Position numbers and translations under genes: made by a program
Assembly: GCA_947504195.1 (NCBI GenBank)
Contig: CANNGN010000004.1
Span: 310,001 to 374,000, forward strand
Length of the DNA: 64,000 nt
From: an uncultured Vibrio sp.
Lineage (GTDB): Bacteria; Pseudomonadota; Gammaproteobacteria; Enterobacterales; Vibrionaceae
Direction of reading: 5' to 3'
The notes under the pieces: generated by a model
The model's input: only the letters and a program-made list of their open reading frames with translations
Databases searched by the model: none
What the model was told of the DNA's origin: nothing
In this document: piece after piece, positions 44,012-54,368 of the stretch
Numbering within the stretch: the stretch's first letter is position 1
Layout of the letters: each line of letters starts with the position of its first letter

Positions 44012-44734
44012 ATGATTGTGAATAAACGCATTCTTGTCGTAGACGATGATCAAGAGATTCGTGAACTACTGGATGAGTATCTGACCAAAGCAGGTTATAC
44101 CGTATCGCTCGCATCTGAAGGTGAAGAGATGAAAAAAAGGCTTATCGAAGACGGTGAGCCAGATTTAATATTACTCGATATCATGATGCCCGGTGACGAC
44201 GGCTTTACACTTTGCCAGTACATTCGTCGTGAATCCAATGTGCCGATTATGATGCTCACGGCTGTGTCCGATGAAACTGACCAAATTGTAGGGTTAGAAA
44301 TTGGTGCCGATGATTACGTCGCAAAACCCTTTAGCCCCAGACAGCTTACAGCGCGAATCAAAGCGTTACTCAGACGAACTCAAGTAGTTGAAACACCAAC
44401 CCAAAAACCACAAGTCTATTTCTTTTCCCATTTTAAACTTAATGCGAAAATTCACGCCTTGATCGATCTCGATACAGGAGACGAGTCAGAATTATCAGGA
44501 AAAGATCTGACGCTTTTAATGCTGTTTCTAGATAACCCAAATCAGATATTAGACCGAGATACGATTTCCCAAAGCATGAAAGGCCGAGATGCGCTCCCAA
44601 CAGAACGGGGGATTGATGTGCAATTAAGCCGACTTCGCCATCGACTCGGCGACAATGGGAAAAATCCGAAACTGATTAAAACCATGCGTGGAGATGGCTA
44701 TATTCTTGCGACGGATGTCACCTATGCAAACTGA
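44012..44734 (+). CDS. OmpR-family response regulator (GltR-like)
   Basis: A 240-residue regulator. The receiver (about 5-120) has the acidic pair VDDDQEIRELLDEYL, phospho-Asp in LILLDIMMPGDDGF and Lys in VAKPFSPRQL. The C-terminal winged helix includes ELSGKDLTLLMLFLDNPNQI and RGIDVQLSRLRHRLGD. It overlaps the kinase gene by 11 bases. Together with the kinase and the sugar-binding protein it resembles the Pseudomonas GltR/GtrS glucose-sensing system; this is an inference from layout. Confidence 0.93.
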   Translation: MIVNKRILVVDDDQEIRELLDEYLTKAGYTVSLASEGEEMKKRLIEDGEPDLILLDIMMPGDDGFTLCQYIRRESNVPIMMLTAVSDETDQIVGLEIGADDYVAKPFSPRQLTARIKALLRRTQVVETPTQKPQVYFFSHFKLNAKIHALIDLDTGDESELSGKDLTLLMLFLDNPNQILDRDTISQSMKGRDALPTERGIDVQLSRLRHRLGDNGKNPKLIKTMRGDGYILATDVTYAN

Positions 44735-46205
44735 TATTCATCAACAAAAGAAAACGATACGCTCTCGGTTAGAACCACTTGTTCCACGCTCTCTCGTATC
44801 TAGAATGCTCTGGCTTACATTACTCTCTGTCTTTATTGCTCAATTAATCGCGACAACGATCTGGTATACCCAATCTAAGCAAAAAGAGATGGAAGGTTTA
44901 AGGTCGACCGCGACCAGTATTGCCAACAACTTCGCCTCCACTGCCAACTTTTTTCAGTCACTACCACATGAATATCGCCATATTATTCTCGATCAATTAA
45001 GAACCATGGGTGGGACTCGATTTTTTGTCTCTTTCAATACCGAAGAAATTTTAATTAATTCTATTGAAACCAATGAGATGCGAGAAAGTGTAATACAGGT
45101 TTTTCGGGAAGTATTAACGGATAAATCTCCTGGATATGACAATATAATGATCCATTTTTCTGATCCAGATAACCTTCACGTACTAAGTAACGATCTGTTA
45201 CTTTCTGATCTGCCTAAATCATGGGCACATTACACTTTGAGTCTTAAGCCACTTAAACCACCGATTTTAGTGGTTCAAATTGAACTCGCCCCAGAACAAT
45301 GGCTTTACATTGCCGCACTCCTGCCATCTCCCTACTCGATGTTAGACGATACGATCATTTCAACCGAACAGCTGTTTTTTATCGGTTTTATCACTGCTCT
45401 TTTGCTGATATTTACCTATCTTATGGTGCGCATGCAAATTCGGCCACTGAGGAAACTGGCGAGCGCAGCAGACTCGCTAAGTATGGATATCGATCAAGAT
45501 ATTCTCCCAGAAGAAGGCGCTTCCGAGTTGGTTACCGCCACAAGAGCGTTTAATCGAATGCAACTAAGGCTTCAGTGTTACATCACTGATAGAGAGAAGC
45601 TTTTTAGTGCTATCTCTCATGATCTTAAAACGCCGATTACTAGACTACGTATCCGATCAGAACTAATTGAAGATGAGCAACGTGGCGTCAAATTCAGTAA
45701 AGATTTAGACGAATTAGAGATAATGGTTAAAGGTGCTCTCCAAGCGGTTAGAGATACCGACATTCATGAAAATATTGAATTCGTCAATATAATGAAAGTA
45801 CTGCAAGGTATCGCTGAACAATACAATGAAAATAGCCAGCGTGTTTATATTCACCCTGCAGTACTGTTTCCCGTATCTTGCAAACCACTCGCGATAAAGC
45901 GATGCCTATCTAACCTGATTAACAACGGAGTAAAATATGGCAATCAGGTTACGATTTCCTTCAAAGACTCCCCAGATACACTGGAAATCGTAATTTGCGA
46001 TGAAGGCCCTGGAATACCAGAAGATATGATGGCGGAAGTCTTTAAACCCTATGTTCGTATTGCCACTGACAAAGAGGGGCATGGCCTTGGAATGGGTATA
46101 TCAAAAAGCATCGTTCGTGCTCATGGTGGTGAGTTAACAATCAGAAATCGAGATAAAGTCGGCTTACAAGTTAGAGTTAGTTTGCCAAGAACCTCGGCCA
46201 ATTAA
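44724..46205 (+). CDS. Sensor histidine kinase (GtrS-like)
   Basis: A membrane kinase of 493 residues from the ATG at 44724, inside the end of the regulator gene. It has one helix near residues 28-48, a periplasmic sensing domain of about 160 residues, and a second helix near 218-240. A HAMP linker, the HisKA motif FSAISHDLKTPITRLRIR (phospho-His) and the ATPase boxes NLINNGVKYG, DEGPGIPEDM and GHGLGMGISKSI follow. The periplasmic domain could dock with the adjacent sugar-binding protein. Confidence 0.92.
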   Translation: MQTDIHQQKKTIRSRLEPLVPRSLVSRMLWLTLLSVFIAQLIATTIWYTQSKQKEMEGLRSTATSIANNFASTANFFQSLPHEYRHIILDQLRTMGGTRFFVSFNTEEILINSIETNEMRESVIQVFREVLTDKSPGYDNIMIHFSDPDNLHVLSNDLLLSDLPKSWAHYTLSLKPLKPPILVVQIELAPEQWLYIAALLPSPYSMLDDTIISTEQLFFIGFITALLLIFTYLMVRMQIRPLRKLASAADSLSMDIDQDILPEEGASELVTATRAFNRMQLRLQCYITDREKLFSAISHDLKTPITRLRIRSELIEDEQRGVKFSKDLDELEIMVKGALQAVRDTDIHENIEFVNIMKVLQGIAEQYNENSQRVYIHPAVLFPVSCKPLAIKRCLSNLINNGVKYGNQVTISFKDSPDTLEIVICDEGPGIPEDMMAEVFKPYVRIATDKEGHGLGMGISKSIVRAHGGELTIRNRDKVGLQVRVSLPRTSAN

Positions 46206-46236
46206 AATGAATCCGATCCAAATAACAGGTCACACT

Positions 46237-47481
46237 ATGATCCAAAAGATAGTCCCGCTACTCAGCGTTATTGTATTTAGCCATTCAGCTCATGCTTCTG
46301 AGTTGGAAGTATTGCATTGGTGGACATCGAGCGGTGAAGCGCAATCAGCACAATTGCTTAAAGAAAGTGTAGAAACTAAAGGACATCATTGGAAAGACTT
46401 CGCGATAGCCGGCGGTGGTGGTAAGAGTGCAATGTTGGTGCTTAAGGCTCGAGCGGTTTCAGGCAATCCTCCGAGCGCCGCTCAAATAAAAGGCCACGAT
46501 ATTCAAGAGTGGGCTCAGTTGGGGTTTCTCGCCGAATTGGATAGTGTTGCAACAGCAGGCAATTGGAATCAAATTTTACCGCCAGTTGTCGCAGATACCA
46601 TGAAATATAAAGGCCATTACGTCGCAGCACCAATCAACATCCACCGCTCTAATTGGCTATGGGTTAATTCTAAAATACTGCAAGAAGTTGGCGTCGACGT
46701 ACCTGTGACATTAGATGAGTTCTTTAGCGTAGCAGATAAGATCAAAGCCGCTGGCTACATTCCTCTCGCACATGGTGGGCAAGCTTGGCAAGACGCAACT
46801 CTGTTTGAGACTGTCGCCCTCGCCATTTTAGGAGCCGATGAATACAAACAGGCGTTCGTTGCACTCAACAACGACACTTTATCGAGTGACAATATGGTTG
46901 ATGTATTGCGCCAATTTAAAAAGATGCGTCAGTACATTGATTCTGGCTCCGCAAGTAGACAATGGAATGAAGCAACAGAAATGGTCATCGAAGGTACTGC
47001 AGCAATGCAGATCATGGGAGACTGGGCCAAAGGCGAATTTACCGCGGCTGGAAAGCGACCAAACGTAGACTACCGTTGCGTCCCTTCTCCTGGAACAGCA
47101 GGTATGTTTAGCTACAATATTGATAGTTTCGTTTTCTTTAAATCAGCCTCAGCAGAGTCTAAGCCGGCGCAGTTTGATCTGGCGAGCAGTATGCTATCTA
47201 AAGACTTCCAGAAAGCATTTAACCTAGCCAAGGGATCACTTCCAACTCGGAACGACCTACCAGTGGATGATTTCGACCAATGTGCCCAGTTATCCCACGC
47301 AGCGTTTGTTAATGCTTCACAACACCAAGGCTTGCTTCCAAGTTTATCTCAAGGAATGTCGAGTACGAGTTATGTTCAGGATGCCATTAACGAAGTGGTT
47401 TCGGATTACTTCAATGATGATGACGAATCGGCTGAATCGGCTGCACAGCGACTTGCTAGAGTAATTAAAGCGGCGAAATAA
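46237..47481 (+). CDS. Periplasmic sugar-binding protein (ABC-type, no permease nearby)
   Basis: About 414 residues: signal peptide MIQKIVPLLSVIVFSHSAHA, then SELEVLHWWTSSGEAQSAQL, the opening of glucose/mannose-type solute-binding proteins, with MQIMGDWAKGEFTAAGKRP and FVFFKSASAES further on. The start at 46237 gives a clean signal peptide and has AGG upstream; the frame also opens at 46207. No ABC permease or ATPase gene is adjacent, so a sensory role with the kinase is plausible. Confidence 0.88.
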   Translation: MIQKIVPLLSVIVFSHSAHASELEVLHWWTSSGEAQSAQLLKESVETKGHHWKDFAIAGGGGKSAMLVLKARAVSGNPPSAAQIKGHDIQEWAQLGFLAELDSVATAGNWNQILPPVVADTMKYKGHYVAAPINIHRSNWLWVNSKILQEVGVDVPVTLDEFFSVADKIKAAGYIPLAHGGQAWQDATLFETVALAILGADEYKQAFVALNNDTLSSDNMVDVLRQFKKMRQYIDSGSASRQWNEATEMVIEGTAAMQIMGDWAKGEFTAAGKRPNVDYRCVPSPGTAGMFSYNIDSFVFFKSASAESKPAQFDLASSMLSKDFQKAFNLAKGSLPTRNDLPVDDFDQCAQLSHAAFVNASQHQGLLPSLSQGMSSTSYVQDAINEVVSDYFNDDDESAESAAQRLARVIKAAK

Positions 47482-47531
47482 ATTCTCCGCTCTTTATATA
47501 TCCATTGAATTGTTATCACTAGAAGGAGGAG

Positions 47532-48308
47532 TTAAGCACTACCTTTGAGAAACAATGATTCGAAATTATGTGTGGTCGTCTGTGCAATTTCAGAGAGAGA
47601 CATCTCTTTCAGTTGTGCAATATAGCTTGCTACTTCAATCACATAAGCGGGCTGGTTCTCTTTGCCACGATGAGGGACTGGCGCAAGGTAAGGTGAATCA
47701 GTCTCGATAAGTAATCGATCTAATGGCAGTTGCTTCACCACCTCTTTCAGCTCTGTTGCCTGACGAAACGTTACAATACCGGAAATTGAAATATAAAAAC
47801 CGAGCTCCATCGCGGCTTGAGCAAAGGCTAAATCTTCAGTAAAACAGTGAATCACACCACCACACTTTTCAGCACCACCTTCGCGTAATATATGTAACGT
47901 ATCTTCGCGTGCATTACGCGTGTGGATGATGAGGGGTTTATCGAGCGCATTCGCCACTTCAACATGCTGGGCAAACCTTAATTGCTGCTTTTCTGCTGTC
48001 TCCGGTTGATAGTGATAATCTAATCCCGTTTCACCAATCGCAACCACTTTCTCGTGACGTGCATACTGATAAAAAGTATCGAGGTCAAATTCGCTTTCAA
48101 CATCTAAAGGGTGCACACCACAAGACGCATGAACTTGAGAAAAGGGTTCGATCATTTCCAACATTTTCGGAAATGCCGCTAAAGTCACACCAACAGACAA
48201 TAATTGACTCACATTCACATCTGCAGCTTTTTTAACAACATCGGCCACATCTAAATGAAGATCTTCATAATTCAATTTATCTAAATGACAATGAGAATCG
48301 ACGAACAT
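47532..48308 (-). CDS. ycfH: TatD family metal-dependent hydrolase (YcfH)
   Basis: A 258-residue TIM-barrel metalloenzyme with the metal-site motifs VDSHCHLDKLNY, GVHPLDVE, AIGETGLDYHY, IIHTRNAREDT and LLIETDSPYLAP. YcfH/TatD proteins act on DNA ends or D-amino acid derivatives; the exact substrate is unsettled. It is the last gene of the block reading from the fatty-acid genes, 2 bases after holB. Confidence 0.92.
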   Translation of the reverse strand: MFVDSHCHLDKLNYEDLHLDVADVVKKAADVNVSQLLSVGVTLAAFPKMLEMIEPFSQVHASCGVHPLDVESEFDLDTFYQYARHEKVVAIGETGLDYHYQPETAEKQQLRFAQHVEVANALDKPLIIHTRNAREDTLHILREGGAEKCGGVIHCFTEDLAFAQAAMELGFYISISGIVTFRQATELKEVVKQLPLDRLLIETDSPYLAPVPHRGKENQPAYVIEVASYIAQLKEMSLSEIAQTTTHNFESLFLKGSA

Positions 48309-48310
48309 AG

Positions 48311-49258
48311 TTATCCTTTAAATTCTAGAAGCCAGTTAATCACCAGCAATTCGGTATTGAGTCCAGTAAACTTCTGAGTTTTTTGTAACAGCAAAGTGAG
48401 GGATTGAGTTTGTTGGTAGAGTATCGGGTACGTGCATAGCTGACTAACGTTAGCGCTATGCGGTATTGCATCCATCTGCTCGACGGAAAAATGATACTTT
48501 TGCGCATCGGTCAGTAAGTACCAAAGCCAAGTTAAATGTACATCACTCTCCTTCGCAATCATCTTGCCTAAATCGAGAACTTCACTATCTGGTTGTGTGA
48601 GAAATTGAAGAAATTGAGTCACCAATATTTCAAAGGCCTTATCTTGTTTCTCCACCATAAAGTCAACTACAGACAGCGGTGCATAGCCGTTTAACTTAAC
48701 AATGTAAGGCGGGATCGGCGACTCAGTTTGCGTTGATGCCCAGAATGCGACCTGCTCTTGATTCGGTTCTGGAATTGCGATTTGCTGACAGCGACTGACG
48801 ATTGTTGGGAGCAATTGCGATAAACTGTGCGTCAGTAAGATAAAGCAGCAATTATTGGCAGGCTCTTCAAGTGTTTTGAGTAACGCATTCGCTGCAGATT
48901 CATTCATTAAATGGGCAGATGTGATAGCAATCACTCGATAACCACCTAATTGTGATGATTCTTGAGCCAGACGATTCACTCGACGAATTTGCTCAACATT
49001 AATGGATTTCGCCCCATTTTCAGGCCCAACTTGATGAAAATCCGGATGGTTGTCTGCAGCAAAGAGGTCGCAATCGTGACAATAACCACATGGCCGATGC
49101 TCGCTCCGACATAAGACACTAGCAGCCATTTGTTTTACAAACGCTTTCATCCCCATCCCAGGTTTTGCAACAAGCAAAGTGGCAGAAGGAACCTTGCGAC
49201 TCTCTATAGATTGAGCCCATAATTCATAGCTTGTCTCTAACCAAGGATATAATGACAT
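48311..49258 (-). CDS. holB: DNA polymerase III delta' subunit
   Basis: Clamp-loader subunit, 315 residues. The AAA+ fold is marked by ATLLVAKPGMGMKAFVKQMA, the four zinc cysteines in CRSEHRPCGYCHDCDLF, and LLKTLEEPANNCCFILLTHS (the sensor-1 region). The conserved position between tmk and ycfH supports the call. The walker-A site is degenerate, as in other delta' subunits. Confidence 0.94.
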   Translation of the reverse strand: MSLYPWLETSYELWAQSIESRKVPSATLLVAKPGMGMKAFVKQMAASVLCRSEHRPCGYCHDCDLFAADNHPDFHQVGPENGAKSINVEQIRRVNRLAQESSQLGGYRVIAITSAHLMNESAANALLKTLEEPANNCCFILLTHSLSQLLPTIVSRCQQIAIPEPNQEQVAFWASTQTESPIPPYIVKLNGYAPLSVVDFMVEKQDKAFEILVTQFLQFLTQPDSEVLDLGKMIAKESDVHLTWLWYLLTDAQKYHFSVEQMDAIPHSANVSQLCTYPILYQQTQSLTLLLQKTQKFTGLNTELLVINWLLEFKG

Positions 49259-49266
49259 AAGCTATC

Positions 49267-49896
49267 CTATAGACTCGTATACCAATTGGTTAAAGCAGCA
49301 GCAATATCTCTCTGCACGGCTTCAATATTTTGGTCTGCATTAACAATCACGATGGATTCATCAGCATTTGCCAAAGCTAAGTAGCGATCACGAGTCCGTT
49401 GGAAAAAACTCAAATCCATTTTTTCTATACGATCGAGTTCACCACGACCTCGAGCTCGTTCCAATCCTACTTTAGGGTCAATATCGAGATACAAGGTAAA
49501 ATCGGGTTTGAACTCGCCTAACGTAACTTGTTTCAATTGGGTCAATGTATCTGAACTTATCTCCCGACCACCACCCTGGTATGCCTGTGAAGAAAGGTCA
49601 TGACGATCGCCAACTACCCATTTCCGATTCTCTAATGCTGGTTTGATAACATTCTCAACCAACTGAACTCGAGCTGCATACATCAACAATAATTCAGTTG
49701 TATCTTGCAGTTCTTCGTTGTCGTGATCTTGCTTAACCAACTCTCGGAGCTTTTCAGCAAGCCCGGTACCACCAGGTTCACGAGTCTGGACTAGCTCCTC
49801 AACACCAAATTGGTGAAGCGTACTTACAATAGTTTGGATCGCAGTACTCTTCCCTGCCCCTTCTAACCCTTCGATGACGACAAACTTTGCGTTCAT
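49267..49896 (-). CDS. tmk: Thymidylate kinase
   Basis: Phosphorylates dTMP to dTDP. 209 residues, with P-loop [17 protein letters not shown], the DR motif [17 protein letters not shown], and lid [12 protein letters not shown]. It overlaps mltG by 4 bases and precedes holB by 8, so they are co-transcribed. Confidence 0.96.
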   Translation of the reverse strand: MNAKFVVIEGLEGAGKSTAIQTIVSTLHQFGVEELVQTREPGGTGLAEKLRELVKQDHDNEELQDTTELLLMYAARVQLVENVIKPALENRKWVVGDRHDLSSQAYQGGGREISSDTLTQLKQVTLGEFKPDFTLYLDIDPKVGLERARGRGELDRIEKMDLSFFQRTRDRYLALANADESIVIVNADQNIEAVQRDIAAALTNWYTSL

Positions 49897-50909
49897 TTAT
49901 TTGCTCTTAATTGTTTTAGGTAAGCCCGAACCGCTTTGTTATGCTGAGAAAGTGATTTTGAAAACACATGTCCCCCTTTCCCACTAGCAACAAAATAGTA
50001 ATAGCGTGTTGATGAAGGGTTTAAAGCGGCACTAATCGAATCTGCGCCAACCATGGCGATAGGAGTCGGCGGCAATCCTGATATAACATACGTGTTGTAA
50101 GGTGTCGGTTTGGTTAAATCGCGTTTACGAATATTTCCGTCATACTCATCACCCATACCGTAAATAACCGTTGGGTCAGTTTGGAGGCGCATGCCACGAT
50201 TTAAACGATTAATAAAGACCGATGCAATGTCGGGACGCTCTTGAGGAAGTGACGTCTCTTTTTCAATAATAGAGGCCAAAGTCAACGCTTCGTAATCATT
50301 CGTTAACGGAAGTTTTTCATCACGACCTTGCCAAGCTGTATCCAAGACCTGACGAAGGTTAGAATGTGCTCGCTTTAACACATCTAAATCACTCATTCCT
50401 TTGGTATAGTGATAAGTTTCCGCAAGGAATAACCCTTCGAGTTTACTCTTTTCTATTCCAAGTTGTTGTGCAATTTTTTCTTCTGGTAGCGAGTCGATAG
50501 TTTGAACCAAATGAGGAGCATTGTTTAAAATTTCGCGCCATTCATCAAATCGGCTACCTTCAACAAAAGTAATGGCAAATTGATGCTCTTTTCCTTTAAT
50601 AAAATGATTCAACACCTGCTCTAACGTGCTGTTTTCAACAATCTGAAACGTACCAGCCTTGATAGAGACTAAATCTGGACGCAAACGATGAAGGTAAGGC
50701 ATAAAGAACGTTGGGGTGATCCAATCTTTCTTCACAAAATCATTGAGTAATCGGTTAAGCGAAGTCCCACTTTCGATAGTAACAAACTCTTGCCCTTCAA
50801 TTTTTAATGGCTGCTCAACAAACTGCGAAACCTGTTTCAGTGTGTATTGATAGCCAGCAAATACGGCTATTAACGCAATCAAAATAACTATAATTAACTT
50901 TTTAAACAC
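49893..50909 (-). CDS. mltG: Endolytic murein transglycosylase
   Basis: Inner-membrane enzyme that cuts nascent glycan strands and ends their growth. 338 residues: an N-terminal membrane anchor (about 4-24), a LysM-like region, and the YceG domain with [20 protein letters not shown] (catalytic glutamate) and [19 protein letters not shown] then [18 protein letters not shown]. It overlaps pabC by 8 bases and tmk by 4. Confidence 0.95.
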   Translation of the reverse strand: MFKKLIIVILIALIAVFAGYQYTLKQVSQFVEQPLKIEGQEFVTIESGTSLNRLLNDFVKKDWITPTFFMPYLHRLRPDLVSIKAGTFQIVENSTLEQVLNHFIKGKEHQFAITFVEGSRFDEWREILNNAPHLVQTIDSLPEEKIAQQLGIEKSKLEGLFLAETYHYTKGMSDLDVLKRAHSNLRQVLDTAWQGRDEKLPLTNDYEALTLASIIEKETSLPQERPDIASVFINRLNRGMRLQTDPTVIYGMGDEYDGNIRKRDLTKPTPYNTYVISGLPPTPIAMVGADSISAALNPSSTRYYYFVASGKGGHVFSKSLSQHNKAVRAYLKQLRANK

Positions 50910-51714
50910 TCAATACTCGCTTTTGTAATTCACTGGTAAGTTCATTCGACGCCATAGGTACATCACCGATGGCTTTTATTGGTGCCATACCTAATAAACT
51001 ATTTGTCATAAAAATTGAATCAGCCGACATCAGATCACTTAGTTTATAACAACTAACTTCAACTGTCGTGCCCATCGCTTTCGCATGTTCAATAACCACT
51101 CGTCTCATTACGCCAGCCACGCCAGCTTGATGTAAATCCGGCGTACACAATACATCTTGTTTAAACCAAAATAGATTTGCTATTGTGGTTTCAATGACAT
51201 GATCATTTAAATCCAGTACGACACCATCGACAAAACCATTAGCTTCCAATTCTTGTTTTAGCAAAATTTGCTCAAGGCGATTATTGTGCTTAAAACCTGC
51301 CAATCGCGGATTTAATCCAAGTCGTTGCTCGCACAAACCCAATGTGATGCCTTTTTGTTGCCATTGATCATAGTGCTGCGGATAGGGAAACGTGTTAATG
51401 GTTACCGTTGGTGAATCTAGGCCCAACGCACTATATCCTCTTCCTCCAGTACCACGACTAATATGAATTTTGATCCCACTACGAACGCCCACACAGCTTG
51501 ATAGTACTTCGTCTAGCCATTTTTCAACATTCGACCAATGAGAGAACGGGATACCAAGCGCATCAAGGCTCTGTTCCAAACGCTGGCGATGATATGGCCA
51601 ATGCTCAATACAGCCAGAACGGACTGCCATAGTCGTAAAACAGCCATCTCCATATTGAAATGAGCGATCAAAAACAGAAATCTGCTCCTGAATTTCACCA
51701 TCAATCCATACCAT
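50902..51714 (-). CDS. pabC: Aminodeoxychorismate lyase
   Basis: PLP fold-type IV enzyme forming p-aminobenzoate for folate. 270 residues: DRSFQYGDGCFTTMAVRSG near the start, FKHNNRLEQILLKQELEAN with the PLP lysine, and TNSLLGMAPIKAIGDVPM at the end. It follows fabF after a hairpin, in the usual order before mltG. Confidence 0.93.
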   Translation of the reverse strand: MVWIDGEIQEQISVFDRSFQYGDGCFTTMAVRSGCIEHWPYHRQRLEQSLDALGIPFSHWSNVEKWLDEVLSSCVGVRSGIKIHISRGTGGRGYSALGLDSPTVTINTFPYPQHYDQWQQKGITLGLCEQRLGLNPRLAGFKHNNRLEQILLKQELEANGFVDGVVLDLNDHVIETTIANLFWFKQDVLCTPDLHQAGVAGVMRRVVIEHAKAMGTTVEVSCYKLSDLMSADSIFMTNSLLGMAPIKAIGDVPMASNELTSELQKRVLSV

Positions 51715-51736
51715 TTTCGTCTTCCCTTAAATAACA

Positions 51737-51767
51737 AAACGGCTCAATGCTATGCATCAAGCCGTTT
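51737..51767 (-). terminator. Hairpin between fabF and pabC
   Basis: AAACGGCT (51737-51744) pairs with AGCCGTTT (51760-51767), with an inner ATGC/GCAT. The minus-strand run after it is TTGTTATTT, a moderate terminator, so some read-through into pabC is likely. Confidence 0.7.
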
Positions 51768-51793
51768 AAACTCAAGTCAATAAACCTAATGAA

Positions 51794-53038
51794 TTAGATT
51801 TTTTTAAAAATCAATGAACCATTAGTGCCGCCGAAGCCAAAAGAATTACAAATTGCATATTCCATACCTTCCACTTTGCGTGAGGTATGCGGTACAAGAT
51901 CAATATCCAATCCGTCTTCTGGATTATCCAAATTAATGGTTGGGGGAACGACCTGATCTTGCAATGACTTGATTGTAATAATTGCTTCAACCGAACCAGC
52001 AGCACCTAAAAGGTGGCCTGTCATCGACTTAGTTGAAGAAACAAGTACCTGCTTCGAGCCAGCTTCTCCCAGTGCTCTCTTAATGCCTTTCACTTCAGCA
52101 ACATCACCAGCAGGTGTCGAAGTTCCATGGGCATTAACATAACCCACTTGCTCGCCAGAGATGCCGGCATCACGCATTGCCGCTTCCATGGCCAAAGCAC
52201 CACCAGAACCATCTTCGCTTGGAGACGTCATATGATAGGCATCACCCGACATACCAAAGCCAACTAATTCTGCATAAATTTTTGCACCGCGAGCTTTTGC
52301 GTGTTCGTACTCTTCAAGCACAATCACACCAGCTCCATCACCAAGAACAAAGCCATCACGGTCTTTATCCCATGGGCGAGATGCTTTCTGCGGTTCATCA
52401 TTACGTGTAGACAACGCTTTTGCCGCACCGAAACCAGCCATGCCAAGTGGTGTTGACGCTTTTTCTGAACCACCAGCAACCATTGCATCAGCATCACCGT
52501 AAGCGATCATACGCGCCGCGTGACCAATATTATGCAACCCTGTAGTACAAGCGGTTGAAATCGCTATATTAGGACCTCTCAGGCCTCGTATGATTGATAC
52601 ATGACCTGAAACCATATTGACAATGGTAGACGGAACAAAGAATGGGCTCACTTTACGTGGACCTTTTTCTACTAAAGCTTGGTGACCTTTTTCGATTAAC
52701 TCGATACCACCAATGCCAGATCCTACTGCAACGCCCACTCGAGGAGCATTGTCAGCATTTACTTCAAGACCTGAGTCATCTAGAGCTTGAATGCTTGCTG
52801 CTACGCCATATTGGATAAAAAGATCCATTTTGCGAGCATCTTTTTTTGACATGTACTCTTCGCAGTTAAAGTCTTTAACCATACCTGCAAAACGAGTTGA
52901 AAAATTTGTCGCATCAAAGTGTTCGATATTCTCGATACCACTTTGACCTGCTATAAGGGCTTTCCAAGAGGATTCTACGGTATTGCCAACTGGTGTTAAC
53001 ATACCCATGCCTGTGACAACTACACGACGCTTGGACAC
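51794..53038 (-). CDS. fabF: 3-oxoacyl-ACP synthase II
   Basis: Condensing enzyme that elongates fatty acids, including palmitoleate to vaccenate. 414 residues: [20 protein letters not shown], the nucleophile in [18 protein letters not shown], and histidines in [14 protein letters not shown] and [15 protein letters not shown]. It follows acpP after a terminator. Confidence 0.96.
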   Translation of the reverse strand: MSKRRVVVTGMGMLTPVGNTVESSWKALIAGQSGIENIEHFDATNFSTRFAGMVKDFNCEEYMSKKDARKMDLFIQYGVAASIQALDDSGLEVNADNAPRVGVAVGSGIGGIELIEKGHQALVEKGPRKVSPFFVPSTIVNMVSGHVSIIRGLRGPNIAISTACTTGLHNIGHAARMIAYGDADAMVAGGSEKASTPLGMAGFGAAKALSTRNDEPQKASRPWDKDRDGFVLGDGAGVIVLEEYEHAKARGAKIYAELVGFGMSGDAYHMTSPSEDGSGGALAMEAAMRDAGISGEQVGYVNAHGTSTPAGDVAEVKGIKRALGEAGSKQVLVSSTKSMTGHLLGAAGSVEAIITIKSLQDQVVPPTINLDNPEDGLDIDLVPHTSRKVEGMEYAICNSFGFGGTNGSLIFKKI

Positions 53039-53097
53039 AATAATATTCTCCGGAGCTGAAAATATAAGAAGAGGTTATTAGATGAAGAGATAAAACT

Positions 53098-53119
53098 CAG
53101 GCGGCCAAGAGGCCGCCTG
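53098..53119 (-). terminator. Terminator after acpP
   Basis: CAGGCGGCC and GGCCGCCTG form a perfect GC-rich stem with an AAGA loop, followed on the minus strand by AGTTTTAT. It probably sets the high acpP level apart from fabF. Confidence 0.85.
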
Positions 53120-53131
53120 GAGAGATATAGA

Positions 53132-53362
53132 TTACTGAGCGCTGTTTACGTAGTCGATCGCTGCTTGAACAGTCGTGATCTTCTCAGCTTCTTCATCTGG
53201 AATTTCAGTGTCAAATTCTTCTTCAAGAGCCATAACTAGCTCAACAGTGTCTAGAGAATCAGCACCTAGATCTTCAACAAAAGAAGATTCATTTTTAACT
53301 TCTGCTTCGTCAACACCTAGTTGTTCAACAATGATTTTCTTTACGCGTTCTTCTATGTTGCT
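53132..53362 (-). CDS. acpP: Acyl carrier protein
   Basis: Carrier of growing acyl chains. From the internal ATG the chain is [20 protein letters not shown], with the phosphopantetheine serine in [19 protein letters not shown] and many acidic residues. 76 residues, the standard size. A frame from 53395 adds 11 residues before it and is not needed; AGGAAAAG lies before the ATG used. Confidence 0.97.
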   Translation of the reverse strand, partial: SNIEERVKKIIVEQLGVDEAEVKNESSFVEDLGADSLDTVELVMALEEEFDTEIPDEEAEKITTVQAAIDYVNSAQ

Positions 53363-53593
53363 CATTTTTTCTTTTCCTTTACAGATTTCGCTCATATGCG
53401 ATGATTCCGTAGTTTATTAGAACTAGGGAAAGTTGCAAGAGGGTCATCGCTGGTCAAACCACAAATTTTAACGAATTTAACCGAAATTCAGACCGTTTTT
53501 GACATATATCATGCACAAATACTGCGCACTCAGTAGATAGTCAATAAATCAAGCTAAATTAAACTAACTTAGCCTCTTTATTCAGGACTACTA

Positions 53594-54340
53594 CTATACC
53601 ATATACATACCACCATTCACGTGAAGAGTTTCACCTGTGATGTAACCTGCTTCTGAAGACGCCAAAAATGCGACAGCAGAAGCAATTTCACGAGGATCGC
53701 CCAAGCGAGCTGCTGGTACTTGAGCCAACGTAACAGCACGTTGGTCATCAGTCAGTGCTTTAGTCATATCGGTTTCGATAAAACCTGGAGCCACTGTATT
53801 CACTGTCACGCCACGAGAAGCCACTTCACGCGCCATTGACTTGGTGAAACCTATTACGCCTGCTTTTGCAGCGGCGTAGTTTGCTTGTCCTGCATTACCC
53901 ATTGTACCCACAACTGAGCCAACATTAATAACACGACCAGCACGTTTTTTCATCATGCCACGTAAAACGGCTTTTGATAAACGGAAAATTGACGTTAAGT
54001 TGGTGTCCATAATGTCCAACCACTCTTCTTCTTTCATCCGCATAATCAAATTATCACGCGTAATCCCAGCATTATTAACAAGAATATCGATTGCGCCAAA
54101 CTCGGCGGTAATCGCTTTTAATGTCGTTTCTACCGATTCAGCCTCAGTAACATTAAGCGCAAACCCTTTACCGTTTTGGCCTAAGTACTCACTGATCGCT
54201 GCAGCACCATTTTCACTAGTTGCTGTACCGATAACCGTCGCGCCACGTTCTACAAGCGTTTCAGCAATAGCACGGCCGATACCACGACTTGCACCAGTAA
54301 CCAGTGCAATTTTACCTTCTAGACTCATGAATTGACTCAT
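53594..54340 (-). CDS. fabG: 3-oxoacyl-ACP reductase
   Basis: NADPH-dependent reduction in fatty-acid elongation. 248 residues: VTGASRGIGRAIAETLVERG, NNAGITRDNLIMRMK, active-site YAAAKAGVIGFTKSMARE, and VNTVAPGFIETDMTKAL. It follows fabD on the same strand and precedes acpP. Confidence 0.96.
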   Translation of the reverse strand: MSQFMSLEGKIALVTGASRGIGRAIAETLVERGATVIGTATSENGAAAISEYLGQNGKGFALNVTEAESVETTLKAITAEFGAIDILVNNAGITRDNLIMRMKEEEWLDIMDTNLTSIFRLSKAVLRGMMKKRAGRVINVGSVVGTMGNAGQANYAAAKAGVIGFTKSMAREVASRGVTVNTVAPGFIETDMTKALTDDQRAVTLAQVPAARLGDPREIASAVAFLASSEAGYITGETLHVNGGMYMV

Positions 54341-54368
54341 GTCTGATTTCCTTTAATTACTTAGCGGC

